Shown here: in pieces, positions 24,106 through 36,200 of the stretch
Layout of the letters: every line of letters starts with the position of its first letter
Position numbering within the stretch: the stretch's first letter is position 1
Source: Chamaea fasciata
Lineage: Eukaryota; Chordata; Aves; Passeriformes; Sylviidae
Assembly: GCA_029207755.1 (NCBI GenBank)
Contig: JARCOQ010000009.1
Span: forward strand, 32,200,914-32,264,913
Reading direction: 5' to 3'
Length of the DNA: 64,000 nucleotides
The notes under the pieces: model-generated
The model's database searches: none
Told to the model about the DNA's origin: nothing
Seen by the model: only the letters and a program-made list of their open reading frames with translations
Program-made: the position numbers and the translations under genes

Positions 24106-25784
24106 ACAACTGGTATGGACTGCCCTTGCATCCACAACCATGATGTACCTTTGGCATGGCTGCAGACCTTGGGGAGGACAGAACAAGCACCTGTCTTCAT
24201 TCTAATGCTGAAGGGACTGGGAGTTCACACTCAGTATCTGCTTCTCCTCTTGTGAGAGTGTATTGGCACGTACAGTGATTTCCTTGGCTTCCTAATGCCT
24301 CACCATCTCTCAAGTCTAGAGGAGATGAAGCTAAGCTTCATAAAACAGGGCAGTGAGGAGCAGGCAGGGAACCAAAGTGAGCAGCAGTGACTTGTAACTT
24401 CCCATGGAGAAAATAAAGTGACAAAAGTTAACTGGACCAGATAAGAAATTTTGAACTGTATATAAATGGCCTCCAAACTTCTTGAAATAATTCCCTATAA
24501 ACGAGCCTTTTACAACTAGACAGAAGTTAGCATGGCCTTCACTCTTGAAAGGGAAAATGAGGGTAATCAGAAAATAAATTCAGAAAATAAAAATTCTGAA
24601 CAGGAATAGAAAATGTAGAAGGAATTGAAAAGCAGTATCACAAGGATAATTTACTGCCTTAGAATTAGGAGAAACGTTACCAGACAACATTTTGTTTCCT
24701 GAATCTATTAAAAAGCTGCCTTGGTCATGAAGAAAATCTGTCTTAGATGACTGTGGTAATTTTAGAAAGCTGCTGACCAGCCGTGACTGTACATCTGCTG
24801 AATAACTTGGCAAACTGCCCCTGTTTCCAGTCCTCCGTCCTGAATGATTTAATAAGATGTGGCTTTGAAGGCAGCGTGATACAGTTGGACTCATTTCATG
24901 CCAACTCCTGACACTGAATTTTTCTGAAGCTCTTTCAGAGCTTTCTCCACCCCTGTTTTCCTACGGGGATGGATGGCACTGGTCAGGGGAAGTCACACTG
25001 TTGTTGTCAGTATAACATCCCTTTTGTCTTGGGCAGGAGCTGGGTTGTAAAAGAGGGCTGCAGGCTGGAACCTCTGGTTGGAAGCAGAGTAGAAGAACAG
25101 GAGACAGGATGGAAACATCCCATCTCACCAAGCCCAGTGTCTGTCATCAGAGGCAGGCAAAGCACCTCCTTCCTCTCACCAAGATTGCTGAATTCATCCT
25201 GAGGTCAGCTGGGTCATTTACTGCTGGAAGGCTGCTCCCAAAGCATCCCAGCCTGGAATCCTCCTGATGTCTGGTTCATGTTCACTCGTGTCTGGTTTGC
25301 AGCCATCTGAGCGCCCTCTCAGAAGCTGTGCACCACCCAGCAGTGCTTCCCTGCAGTTCCTGCCCACGGCTGTGGCTGTGGCCACCCACAGTGGGGAGTG
25401 TTAATCTCTCCCTGCATCCTGATAATGTCACTCCTGACCCACCTCAAACTCCTGTTTGCCGTTACGTGGCCGTGCCACACCGAGGGCTCCCAGCTGCCTG
25501 GAGATCTGCTGCTCTGCTCAAGCCTTTCTCTTCCTTTGTCCTACTGAGCTGCTGAGTTTGCAGCAGAAATCCCTGCTTGCTGCAAGAATTCCTCACTGTT
25601 AGACTTCATCCTGTCTCTGAGTGTTCTCTGTACTGGGGCACTGTCAAGCTTTGTGCTGTCAGCAAACTTCCTTACCGTGGTCTTCTTTGGCCATCCAAGC
25701 CCAAACCCTGTCTGACATAACCATACTAAAAAGAATGGCACTGGATTAATTAATTGATTAATTAATTGCTCTTGTTGGTTCATG

Positions 25785-26046
25785 GAATTCCAGGATCACT
25801 GAGGCTGAAAATCCCTCCCAGCCCATGGAGTCCCAGCTGTGCCCGATGTCCACCCTGTCCCCAGCCCAGAGCACTGAGTGCCACCTCCAGCCCTTCCTCG
25901 GACACCTCCAGCCATGGGCACTCCAAACCTCCCTGGGCAGCCCCTGCCAAGGCCTCAGCACCCTTTCCATGCAGAAATTCCTGCTGCTGTCCAAGCTGAG
26001 CCTCCCCTGGCACAGCTTGAGGCCGTTTCCCCTTGTCCTGTCCAGT
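25785..26046 (-). mobile_element. CR1 element, 3' portion
   Basis: Inverted copy starting GGAATTCCAGGATCACTGAGGCTG and running through GCAGAAATTCCTGCTGCTGTCC to CGTTTCCCCTTGTCCTGTCC, where similarity stops sharply. With the plus-oriented copy at 23.8-24.1 kb it forms a near-identical inverted repeat with about 1.7 kb between the arms. Confidence 0.88.
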
Positions 26047-27659
26047 TCTTTCATGATTCACTGTTCTGAATAGTCCCTTGCCTTTAGCGTGCTTGAATCT
26101 TTGAGCTTTCTTTGTGCCTGTATTTTTGGTGAAAATACAACCAAGAAATTCACCTTTCTATATATATAGAGCACAAGTTCACATAGTTTCTGTAGTTTCT
26201 GTCCTCCTCTTACTTATGTGAAAAAAGAAACTCTTATTTAAATTTACTTTTACCCTTGGAAAATCCAGTTTGGCTGGGTTTGGAGGCTTTCTGAATTTAT
26301 CTCTGGGTTTTTGAATCTCCAAGCCATTCCAGAGCCTGACTGTTTTGCTGCATGGGGTCAAGCTGTTTCAGAACTGGAAGGGCCTGCCATGTTCCAGAAA
26401 AGCAACCACGTAATTATGGGGTGGCCACGCTGAGGATGTTGCCCACACAGGGTGAAGCCACACTGCCAGACCAGAAACTCTGCTTGCAAAGAGGTCAAAC
26501 CACTTAGGATCCCCGGAGGTTTCTGTGTTTTCTGGGAGAACAGGCTGTGTCACACAAGTTTAAACGGTGCTGTGCCAGGGGGGAGAGCATGAGGAGCGCT
26601 CTCTCTCCATTAGGACAGCACGGCTGAGATCTGAATTCAGCCCTTTCTGCAGAAAGCAGTAATTATATGTGTCATTCCTTTTCCAGTTCTCCCATTACTA
26701 ACCAAAATGTGGCATCAGCTATGGAAAAACCCATTGCTTTCCCTGTGAGAATAAACTGCTCCCTACTCACATGCCCAGAAGGCAAAGGACTGCCCAGAAG
26801 AGCAGAAAGTGCCTCTTCAAAAGGAGCAGCAGGGACCTGGCAGTGCCCCCAGATTAAAGAGGCTTGGCACCGGGGGTAAAAAAGTGTGTCCCCGAATCAA
26901 GAATCATTCTGCTGACATGGCTTTGCACTGGTGAGCTGAGATGTGATGCCAGCTGAGAGAGAATCCAGAGCCTGAGTTTCTGGATGCCTCCATCCCACCC
27001 AGCAGCAGCAACAACACAGCATTGCCTGCTCAGCAGAGGCACCAGCTGCTGCATGTGAGCCAGGGAAGTTCAGGGGGAAGAGGGACACCCTCCTGGTGGG
27101 AGGCAAGGTGCACAAGGTACTGCCAAAGGTAACGTGCTGCCACATCACCTCCCAGTGTGAAGGTGTGACCCAAAAGCAGGCTGTGTTTCTCCAAACCCAC
27201 AACCTCCACCTCCTCTGAGTCTCCACCACACCCCTTCACCTTCCTGCCTCTCTTTATGCCAGATCAGACTCCCATCAGCTCATGTCTGCCCAGCCCCACT
27301 CCTCATGCCCCGGGCCAGGACAGGCACACACTCACAGAGATCTGCTCACCCGGGCTGCTGTGTGTGCCTTGGCTGAGCCACTGCCAGCCTGTTCCACGTC
27401 TGCTGGGCTCATCCGCTTGAGAACGATCAAGCTGGGGTGTCTGCAGGATGCAGTGAGTTGGGATCTTGTTGGCTTTGCTTTCTGCCCTCATGTTGGAATT
27501 CACTTGTTTGGGGAGAATAACTAAAACCAAGTTAATTGAAGACGTTCAGCTGTGGGCCACCGGGGTTAATGCAGACCTCCACTGGGAGGTGACACCCAGG
27601 GTGTCCCCACAGCAGCTCACATGTGTGTTACTTCCCTGCAGCCTCAGCTCTGTGAGGCT

Positions 27660-28400
27660 CAAGGGCTGAACAAGTGCAAGGTGCTGCACCTGGATCAGGG
27701 CAACTCCCAGGATCAATCCAGGGGATGAGCAGCTGGAGCAGCCCTGGGAGAAGGACCTGGGGGTGCTGGGGGTGAGAGCTGGGACCCAGAACCCCCCGTG
27801 CCCTGGGCTGAGCCCCAGCGTGGGCAGCAGGGGAGGGGGGATTCTGCCCCTCTGCCCCTGTGCTCAGGTGAGACCCCACCTGCAGAGCTGCCCCAGCCCT
27901 GGGGCCCAGCACAGGAGGGACCTGGAGCTGCTGAGAGAGGCCAGGGGAGGCACCAGGGTGAGCAGCGGGATGGAGCAGCTCTGCTGGGAGGAAAAGCTGG
28001 GAGAGCTGGGGGTGTTCAGCCTGGAGAGGAGAAGCTTTGGGGTGACCCAATTGTGGCCTTCCAGTGCATGAAGGAGCTGACAAGAAACATGGAGAAAGAC
28101 TATGGATAAGGGCCTGGAGGGACAGGACGAGGGGGAATGGCTTCCCACTGCCAGAGGGCAGGGCTAGATGGGATATTGGGAAGGAATTGTTCCCTCTGGG
28201 GGTGAGGAGGCCCTGACACAGGGTGCCCAGAGCAGCTGTGGCTGCCCCTGGATCCCTGGAAGTGTCCAAGGCCAGGTTGGACATTGGGGCTTGGAGCAGC
28301 CTGGGATAGTAGAAGGTGTCCCTGCCCGTGGCAGAGTTTGGTACTGGATGATCTTTAAGATCCTTTCCAACCCAAATCATTCTGTGATTCTATGATTATT
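27660..28400 (+). mobile_element. CR1 element with ORF2 remnant and intact 3' end
   Basis: About 740 bp. It begins in the ORF2 C-terminal region (NKCKVLHLDQGN-like, then EKDLGVLG, then SLERRSFGVT in place of SLEKRRL) with frame breaks. It continues through the 3' UTR blocks and ends TCCTTTCCAACCCAAATCATTCTGTGATTCTATGATTATT. This is a different CR1 subfamily from the 23.3-kb copy, judging by its 3' blocks (GACAGGACGAGGGGGAATGG). It is 5'-truncated and inactive. Confidence 0.9.
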
Positions 28401-30549
28401 TCCTCTCCTAAAATCATGGCCAGTCATCAGATAATAAGGAATGGCTGCCAGCCAGCAGGAAGAGATTCTTGCTTAGAGATCTGTTCCTTGACAGTGAAGG
28501 AATGAGGTTGCATGAGAAGGAAAGCAGAACACGGAATTAGGGGCTGATACCTTTCCTCCCTGGATCATGTAATTAATCTCTTTGGGTTTAAAAGCATTAC
28601 ACAGAGACCTGAAACCATGCCTCACTTGTAGAGGTGCAGGCAGTGAGTTCTGTACTATGGGAATTACCCCAGTGCTCAGACTGGCAATGGGAGCATTTTC
28701 TTCATGCCTGGAAAGACCAGCTAATGGCATACACTCAACTGAGGACACAGGAAAATTTGGGGTCTCTGCCCTTTCACTGCTAAAGAAATACACTTCCATT
28801 AATGGCAATTACAGGCCACCAAAGCAGTGAGGAGCACACGAGGGTTTGTTCATAAGAAAAAAAAGGTGTTTTCAGAAAAGGTTGGTGCATTAACTTTCCC
28901 AGTTGCATTTCGAACAAAGCTGGGTTTGGAAATGGGTGCACCTCTACAGAATATCCACAGATGAAGCAGAAACAAGGAAATTATTCAGGACAGGACTATT
29001 TGATTGCACTGCAAGACGACAAAAAAATGCTGCTGTGGAAATGTGAGTCATGAACTAACCATCCTCAGCATCACCAGAACTGAAGACGAAAAGAAAAAAA
29101 AACAATAAAGGAGAACAGAAGAGAGAACAATCTGATAATGTTGTAATTGGAACAGGCATATTTATAAATGGTTTTGGCCCCCAACTTAGATATAAAGAAG
29201 ACACAAGGACCAAAAAAAAACCACCTCACAATACTTGAAGAGGGTGAAAATGGCAACGTGGCTGTTGTGTAAATGCTTTGTCCAGAGTTTTGGGATATGA
29301 ACTAGAGGTGTTGTGACTTCTCATAGAATGATATCTTATTGATAAGATTTTCCCTGTCCTAATAGAAAATATCCTGCAAAACAATTCAAAATACATATCT
29401 GAACAATTTCATGGGATACAACAGGATGTGACGATTTAATGTGACGTGAGAGGAGCAAGGAAGGGATTCCATGTGGGGTAACTGTCTGCCCTTGACAACT
29501 CAGAATGTAGAAGTCCCTTTCTGAAACAGAAACTGGGATCACAAACCCAGTTTTTCTTTAATTACCTTTTAACTTCACGTTTACAATCTCTAACAAAAAC
29601 CTCCTCCTCGAGTTCTCCTATTCTCCCTCACACCCAGCAGCTCACGTGCACACTACAATAAGCAAAATATTATATGTAATGTGCCAAATCCTTTTCCTAC
29701 TAAAACCAACTACAGATTCCTTAAAGTGAATAATTACACAGAAGATGGAATGGGTATTTTTCTTGGTATTTATAAAACACCCTCAATAAGTTTCAAAGCA
29801 ATACTGTATGTAGTCTCGTGCTGGTTTTGTTATAAAAGATGATCTGCTAGAAGTGATTTGTGGTAGATATGTCTAATATAAACTAAATGAGCAACAGGAA
29901 AGGGGCCAAGTAGCCCTGCACAGAGTCACTGGGAGACAGCTGAGTCACACTGCCCTGCTCTAACAGAGAGCCCATAACTTTGCCCAGAGCTTTAAACCAC
30001 TTACTTATTCCCAACTTTTCTCTTCCCTTTCTCTTTCACCATCACAGGCGTTACCTACCCTGTTTGAGCCTTAGCACACTCTTGCATTAGCGCTTTCTTT
30101 TGGATGTTGAGGAGGTGGGAGACAGGTGAGGTGCACACTTTCCAACAGAATTTTACTAAGTGGACTAAACAGATCATGAAAATTTATTTATTCACTGAAA
30201 ATTCTCAGCTGCAGAAGAAGTAACCTGAATATGCAGGCAGGGAGTAAAGTCTGACTGCATAAAACACAGTTCTCCCCAGGATGTGCTGCGGGTCAAAAGC
30301 TCAGATAACTCTGCTTCCTTAGCTACAAGCTAAGAGGTATCTATTCAGTAGTGAGGGCTTAGCTGGAAAATGGGTGTAATCAGCATGGGGATGCTTTGCT
30401 TATCCTTTTGCCCGAACTGTTTTATAACCTGATGTGTCACCACTGCACTGCTCAGGCTTTTCCACAGGATGCCTCTTTTTATCCTTTGCTTTTCTAAGCC
30501 TCTCTAAGCTTTTCTGGATGGGTCATTACAATGCCAACATTCCATGCTG

Positions 30550-30870
30550 CCAGCAGTGCCAGCGGGGTGCGATTGAGTGTCTGCAGGGAGGGCTCCCAGC
30601 AGGGCCCAGCAATGGCCCCAGAGCCACGGGCAGGGCCTGAGCCCAGCAATTCCCCCTGCACAGGAGGCACAGCTTCTTCCCTGGGCAGTGCCCGGCCCTG
30701 AACACATTGTCCACACGGCCTGGGGGGCTCCTCCCTGGGGCTGTGGCAGAGCTGTGTGCGCACAATGCTGTGCCCTGGGCTCTGGGATGGCCCTGCTGGA
30801 GCACGGAGGTGGCACCAGGTGCCCACCCAGCTCCCTGCAGCCTCAGCCATCCTGGGATTCTGTGTTTATA
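30550..30870 (+). mobile_element. CR1 element, 3' portion (third subfamily)
   Basis: The blocks GGAGGCACAGCTTCTTCCCTGGGCAG, ATTGTCCACACGGCCTGGGG and ATGGCCCTGCTGGAGCACGGAGGTGGCACCA, with the tail CCATCCTGGGATTCTGTG, fit a CR1 3' end of the GGAGGCAGAACTTCTTC type. A closely matching copy lies at 54.47-54.68 kb. The left limit is approximate. Confidence 0.75.
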
Positions 30871-30987
30871 ACCAACACTGGTGGCTCTCTGGATTTGGCT
30901 CCTAGCTGGAAGCATCCGTGGCTGCAAACTTTGTGCTCACACTTGTTTTTACACAGCTGCTTATTTCTACCTGCTCTTGTTGGGAAC

Positions 30988-31000
30988 AAAAAAAAAAAAA
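30988..31000. repeat. Poly(A) run
   Basis: About 13 A residues in GGAACAAAAAAAAAAAAATCG, between two CR1 copies. Confidence 0.8.
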
Positions 31001-31091
31001 ATCGAGTTAAAAGGAGGTGGGCTTCTCTGAGGAGACTCAGGGGTTTCTTTATCATGCTGTAACTCCCAGACAGGAGGGTGAAGCCTGGGTG

Positions 31092-31434
31092 GCATCAGGG
31101 TCTGCTCCCAGGGAACAGGGACAGGACAAGGGGAAACGGCCTCAGGCTGTGCCAGGGGAGGCTCAGCTTGGACAGCAGCAGGAATTTCTGCATGGAAAGG
31201 GTGCTGAGGCCTTGGCAGGGGCTGCCCAGGGAGGTTTGGAGTGCCCATGGCTGGAGGTGTCCAAGGAAGGGCTGGAGGTGGCACTCAGTGCTCTGGGCTG
31301 GGGACAAGGTGGGCACCGGGCACAGCTGGGACTCCATGGGCTGAGAACACTTTTCTTACCTCAGTGGTCCTGGGATTCTGGGGTTTGGTGATCTAAGTGT
31401 GTTCCTTCCAACTCAAGAAATTCTATGATTCACT
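31092..31434 (+). mobile_element. CR1 element, 3' portion
   Basis: Plus-oriented copy from GGCATCAGGGTCTGCTCCCAGG through GGAATTTCTGCATGGAAAGG to TTCCTTCCAACTCAAGAAATTCTATGATTC. The body is nearly identical to the 23.8-24.1 kb copy. The last 80 bp are more diverged and carry an extra GGTTTGGTGATCTAAGTG block before the tail. Confidence 0.88.
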
Positions 31435-32469
31435 GGAAAAATCCACACACCCCATGCTGCCGACCCCTGCGGCAGCCACCTACAATCCCATCACAGCATC
31501 ACTACCTTACTTTGAGTGCAATCCTGCTGTTTTTTACAAAAAAAAAAATAAAAGAGCCAAAAACCCTTGTGAAAGACCCTTCTGGGCTTTGGTCACCCAT
31601 TTTGGAGGACAAAGCGAATTCTGAGGGGAGCTGCAGTCCCCAGCAGCATTCCTGGTTTGGGATGAATTTCTGCCATGAAGAAGCAACAAAGAAGAGATTG
31701 TACTCACTTTTTAAAAATCTTTCTGTCCAGAGCTTCTCTAATGATGGGGATATGCACATCATAGCTGAAGTTTTCACAGAGCTCTGAGAAACAGAGAGAG
31801 CTTTAAAGTTTACTTCCATATCCCCACTTGCCCCATTTTCAGCACGGCCTAGATCCAGGGCTTTGCCTGAAGTGGTCTTAATATTTTGCTAATTTAAATG
31901 CTAATTAGACTAATTTGATGAATAAAACATGGTAGGGATTTGTTAGCAAGCTTCTGCTGTTGCTTTACATCAACAGATTCTCTGAAACAGGACTCCAAGG
32001 GACAGCAGGACATTGTTACCAGCTGAACAAGGTGAAGTTTTGGTAATAGTAAACCTTGGAGTTGATAATACATTGCACAACTAGAGAGAAGAAAGAGGAG
32101 CAATTTTAAAGTTTTCAGAACTAGAACACCTTGGACACTGATCACCGAGAAGGTTAGATTGGCCTGAGCCCATCTGCTGCACGGGGTTTGCTCTGATTTT
32201 ACACACGGATAAAGACAACGCACCTTGTCTCTGCCTGTTTCCCTGCTGCAGTCGAGCCAGTTGTTCTCTCTGTACAATCGAATTAAATCAATTAAGGGGA
32301 ATTAAACCATTCCCCTCGTGTCTGTGTATTGACTTTTTGTTGTTGTTGTTTTTACTGAGCTCTGTGAAGCCAGTGAGGCTCCACAGAGGCAAAGCAGATA
32401 GAAAAATAGGCCAGACGGCTCGGGGCTCCCGTCCCCGCCCCGCCTGGGCACGAGTGTCCCGGGCCGGGG

Positions 32470-32675
32470 CGGACGAAGCCGTGAGGGGACGCCTGAAGCC
32501 GAGAGGGCTCGGGTGAAGCTGGGATGGAGCGGGGGAGCCCCCGAGCCGCCTTGAGGCGAGCGGAGCCGTGAAGAGACGGACCAAGCTGTGAGGGGGCGGC
32601 CGCAGCCGTGAGGGGACGGGAGGAGCCGGGCTGGGGCGGTCCCTGGAGCTGCCGAAGCCGTGAAGAGGCGTCCCC
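32470..32675. repeat. GC-rich degenerate minisatellite in the MINPP1 leader
   Basis: Five to six recurrences of a core AGCCGTGARGRGRCG (at about 32479, 32501, 32563, 32585, 32603 and 32656), spaced 18-60 bp apart with variable filler. This looks like a decayed tandem repeat within the 5' UTR or core promoter. Confidence 0.6.
32524..32571 (+). other. Possible upstream ORF in MINPP1 leader
   Basis: ATG GAG CGG ... CCG TGA gives 15 codons, ending 142 nt before the MINPP1 ATG. The start context GGGATGG has G at +4 and G at -3, which is favourable. Translation is not shown by the sequence itself, and it depends on the unknown transcription start. Confidence 0.35.
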
Positions 32676-32713
32676 GCTCCGCCTCTTCCTGCGGCAGCCG
32701 CGCAGTTGTAGCC

Positions 32714-33254
32714 ATGGAGCCTCGCCGGGAAGCCGCTCTGCTGCCGCTGCTCCTCGTCCTGCCGCTGGCCAGCGCGGGGCTGAGCGGCTACTTCGGCACC
32801 AAGTCCCGCTACGAGGAGGTGAACCCGTATCTGGTGAGCGACCCGCTGTCGCTGGGGCCCGGGGCGGGCGGCTCGCTGCCCGCCTCCTGCGCTCCGCTGC
32901 AGCTCCGCGCCGTGCTCCGCCACGGCACCCGCTACCCCACGGCCGGGCAGATCCGCCGGCTGGGCGAGCTGCACGCCCGGCTGCTCCGCCGGGCCGCGGG
33001 AGCCGCCGCCTGCCCCGCCGCCGCCGCCCTGGCCGACTGGCCCATGTGGTACGAGGAGAGCCTGGACGGGCGGCTGGCGCCGCAGGGCCGGCGCGACATG
33101 GAGCAGCTGGCCCGGCGCATGGCCGCCCGCTTCCCCGCGCTCTTCGCCGCCCGCCGCCGCCTGGCGCTGGCCAGCAGCTCCAAGCACCGCTGCCTGCAGA
33201 GCGGGGCGGCCTTCCGCCGCGGGCTCGGGCCCACCCTCGACTTCGGCGGCGACG
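32714..33254 (+). CDS. MINPP1: MINPP1 exon 1 (coding part)
   Basis: 541 nt, 180 codons plus 1 nt. It encodes the signal peptide, the [15 protein letters not shown] block, the RHGTRYP nucleophile motif, [15 protein letters not shown], and SSKHRC. It ends GACG|GTGAGT. It is very GC-rich, with an alanine- and arginine-rich stretch around residues 94-110 that looks like GC-driven expansion rather than conserved structure. Confidence 0.96.
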
Positions 33255-36200
33255 GTGAGTGCGCGGCACCCGCTCCTTTCCCTGGGGGAGCGCTTGGCTG
33301 TTCCTGAAGGGCCGGGGGATTCCCGGCTCTCCCAAGGGGATGGCGGACTCCCGTGCCCTCCGTGAGGGTGCGCCAGGTGCTCTCTGGGGGCCTGCTCCCT
33401 CAGGGGGTGAGGGAGAGCCGTGCCCTGACTGAGTGACTCCCGTGTCCTCCCTGAGGGACTGGGGCAGCCCCTGGCCTTCCCTGAGGGATTCCTGGCTCTC
33501 CCAGAGGCGATGGTGTGCCTCACAACCTCCATGCGGGGCTTCCATCCCTCTCCTTAGTGTTTTCCCTGAGAGCTGGGGGAGCCTCGATCCAGCCCTGAGG
33601 GAACACCATGATCTCCCTGGGGGACTCCTGATGCCTTCCTGCGTGGCTGGAAGAATCTTTCCCTGAGGGAGCCCCCGACGCTCCCAGAGGAGTTGGGAAT
33701 GTCCCTTGCCCTCCCTGTGGTTGAGGGAAGGCACAAGACCGGTCCCACATCCCCGTGCCCAGGTTGAGGGGGACCATGCAGCCCCTCCATGGGGACACAG
33801 CTGTGGTGGGCAGCTTGTCCCTTGGAGGGTGTCGTGGTGGCCACATGCTGGTACCTTTGGGGGTGGTGGTGCTCCCCCTGATGCCCCGATGTTTTGCTTT
33901 CAGAGGTGGAGGTTGAAGTTAACGACTCCCTGATGCGGTTCTTCGATCACTGCGCCAAGTTTGTGGCCCTGGTGGAGGAGAACGACGCGGCCATGTGCCA
34001 GGTGAACGCTTTCAAAGAGGGGCCTGAGATGAAGAAGGTCCTGGAGAAGGTGGCCAGTGCCTTGTGTTTGCCAGTGGAGGAGCTAAATGCAGGTAAGGAA
34101 TTCCTGTTACAGGTGGCTTCAGCTCCCAGGCTGGCCAAGAACAACTTCCAAGACATGTAGTTATGCAGAATAGGTAATTTAAAGTGGCTGTGACTTGGAG
34201 ATGCAGTCTCTAATTAAGTGCATGAGACTGTAAGTCTGTGTTGGTGTTGCAGTAATGAATGATTGTTGGATAGTGGTCAGAAGTTTCAACATCTTTGAAA
34301 GAATCTTTCCTGTAGATGAAATCAGCTTTACCTGGTTTTGGAGGGATTTGAGTGTTTTTCTTTTAATTTTGCTTTCTGGAGCAGATAGAGCTTTTGTGAA
34401 ACCCGGTACAACTCAAGCACATAAATGACCTGAGGAAAAGCAACCGTGTGTGTCTGTGTGATAACTCACCTGTCCAGAATAGAAGTTCTGGATTTCCCTG
34501 TGTGGTCAAATGGTGGGAAAAGACCCCCAAAATAAGTGTTGCTGTCGGGATTGCAGCATTAGGGATGTGCTGGAAACACAGTTCAGCCTGGTGCTGCTGG
34601 TGCTCAGCTGCTGATGTGGAGGGGGAGCTGTCCAGGACCTCACAGCTTCCCTGTGTTGACTCTTCTGACCTGTGTGGCTGCACCAGTAGCTGACACCTAT
34701 TGCAAATCAGCAGATGGGCAGCATTTAATGTGAAGTGCTCTTGTTTTCCCCTTGTAATGAGAAGAGGTTGCAGTCCAAAATTTGGATATTGCACAATAAT
34801 TCTGTTAAACTGTGGGGTTTTTTGTGCTTGGTCTTTGTCCTGCCATTTGTTTATTTGGTTTCATTGTTTGCATTGCCAAACAGTAATTGCGATTCATTTT
34901 AAAGGTAAACTGAGGAGAGGAAGGTGCTACTTGTGTAGCAGTGGTTTATCTCTTGCTTGTTTGTTTAATTTATTGCAGATCTTGTTCAAGTGGCTTTTCT
35001 CACCTGCTCATATGAGCTGGCCATAAAAAATGTGACCTCCCCGTGGTGTTCACTCTTCAGTGAAGAAGATGCCAAGGTACGTGGGGCTTGGAGCAACCTG
35101 TGCTAGTGGAAAGTGTGGCAGGGGGTTTGGAATGAGATCATCTTAAATGGCCTTCCACCCCAAACCATGCTGTAACGTGTGTTTTTTACATGGTAAAATT
35201 CACTCCAGGGTATGTCCAGTGAGGTCTTCCAGGGCCTCTAAGACTCTGTTTGGTTTTGGGGACTATCAGCTCTCTAAACCAAACAAATGCCTGTTGACAA
35301 AACCCACTAGAACCCAGATAAATGAGACAAATGTTTGTTCCTCTTCTTTCAAAATTGTTTGATATAACTTTTGATGTTCAGTAAGGCTCCCCCAAGGCTC
35401 TTAAGGAAATTTGCACCCCTGGGAAAAGAGGAGACCTTTGCATAGGTAGGTGTTTGGCCAGAGGGTGGGCAGTTAGGAATAAGTGATCTCCTGTGGGCTT
35501 CTGCTGAGACCTGCCCTGTTCAGTCTAGTTATAAATAATTCAGCAGGGAGGTGGGAAATTACTTTGATGTCAGGAATTGTCAGGAAAGGAACAGAGAACG
35601 AGGAGAGCACCGTGTGCTGTTGCATAATTCCAAGGCATAGTTCTGGCTACTTGAGATGGTGCACGTCTCTGGAACGTGAAAACAGACAAGCTGGGCTAAA
35701 GGTGTGGGATGGATTCTGTGGGAAGAATGATGAGCCAAAGGCAAAATCAGAAGTGCTAAAAAAGTGGATAGTGGTTGTCTCGTGATGTGCCGCACCTCAC
35801 CTGGCTGTGATTGTTGCTGCTGTCTGGTTTTATGCTGAAGTAGTTTCACCTGGAGCCTTGGTGTTTGGGGTTGTTTTTGTCTCATTGCTCCAGGCTGTGA
35901 GCTTTTTGTTTTCTCTCGGTGCAGTAATAACCTGTGAGCTCTCATTTCAGGTGCTGGAATACCTGAACGACCTGAAGCAATACTGGAAGAGAGGATATGG
36001 CTATGACATCAACAGTCGCTCCAGCTGCGTTTTATTCCAGGATATCTTCCAGCACTTGGACAAAGCAGTGGAAGAGAGCAAAAGGTAAATCGAGAGGCTT
36101 CAGTGCTTTGAGTGTGAGCTTTCTGTGGTCGATCCTGAGCTGGATTTCATGTGAAAGGAAGCTCAGTGCTTTACTTCCAATCATGGCAACATTAGGAGGG

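Larger units (their letters stand above)
11880..32280. other. Intergenic region with CR1 copies
   Basis: About 20 kb between the leftward CpG-island promoter and MINPP1. I recognise no coding exon, tRNA or other RNA gene. Contents that can be supported are the CR1 copies listed separately, a poly(A) run, a TA/CA microsatellite and a degenerate TGACATCAT-rich repeat. AT-rich, motif-dense stretches (about 14020-14170, 14870-14970 and 21110-21210) look like conserved non-coding elements but cannot be verified here. Confidence 0.6.
32400..32713 (+). promoter_or_regulatory. MINPP1: MINPP1 CpG-island promoter and 5' UTR
   Basis: GC-rich, TATA-less sequence directly upstream of the MINPP1 start. 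An Sp1-type GC box CCCCGCCCCGCC lies at 32433-32443. The exact transcription start is not visible. A short upstream open frame (ATG at 32524, TGA ending 32571, 15 codons) would be translated first if the 5' UTR reaches that far and could dampen MINPP1 translation. The island continues through exon 1 into intron 1. Confidence 0.7.

Noticed and set aside
32288..33734. Long minus-strand open frames (over 400 codons) across MINPP1 exon 1
   Set aside because: They are the antisense of a GC-rich coding exon and of the intron 1 minisatellite. Composition is Arg/Gly/Ala/Pro-rich, with repeat-derived peptides and no family resemblance.
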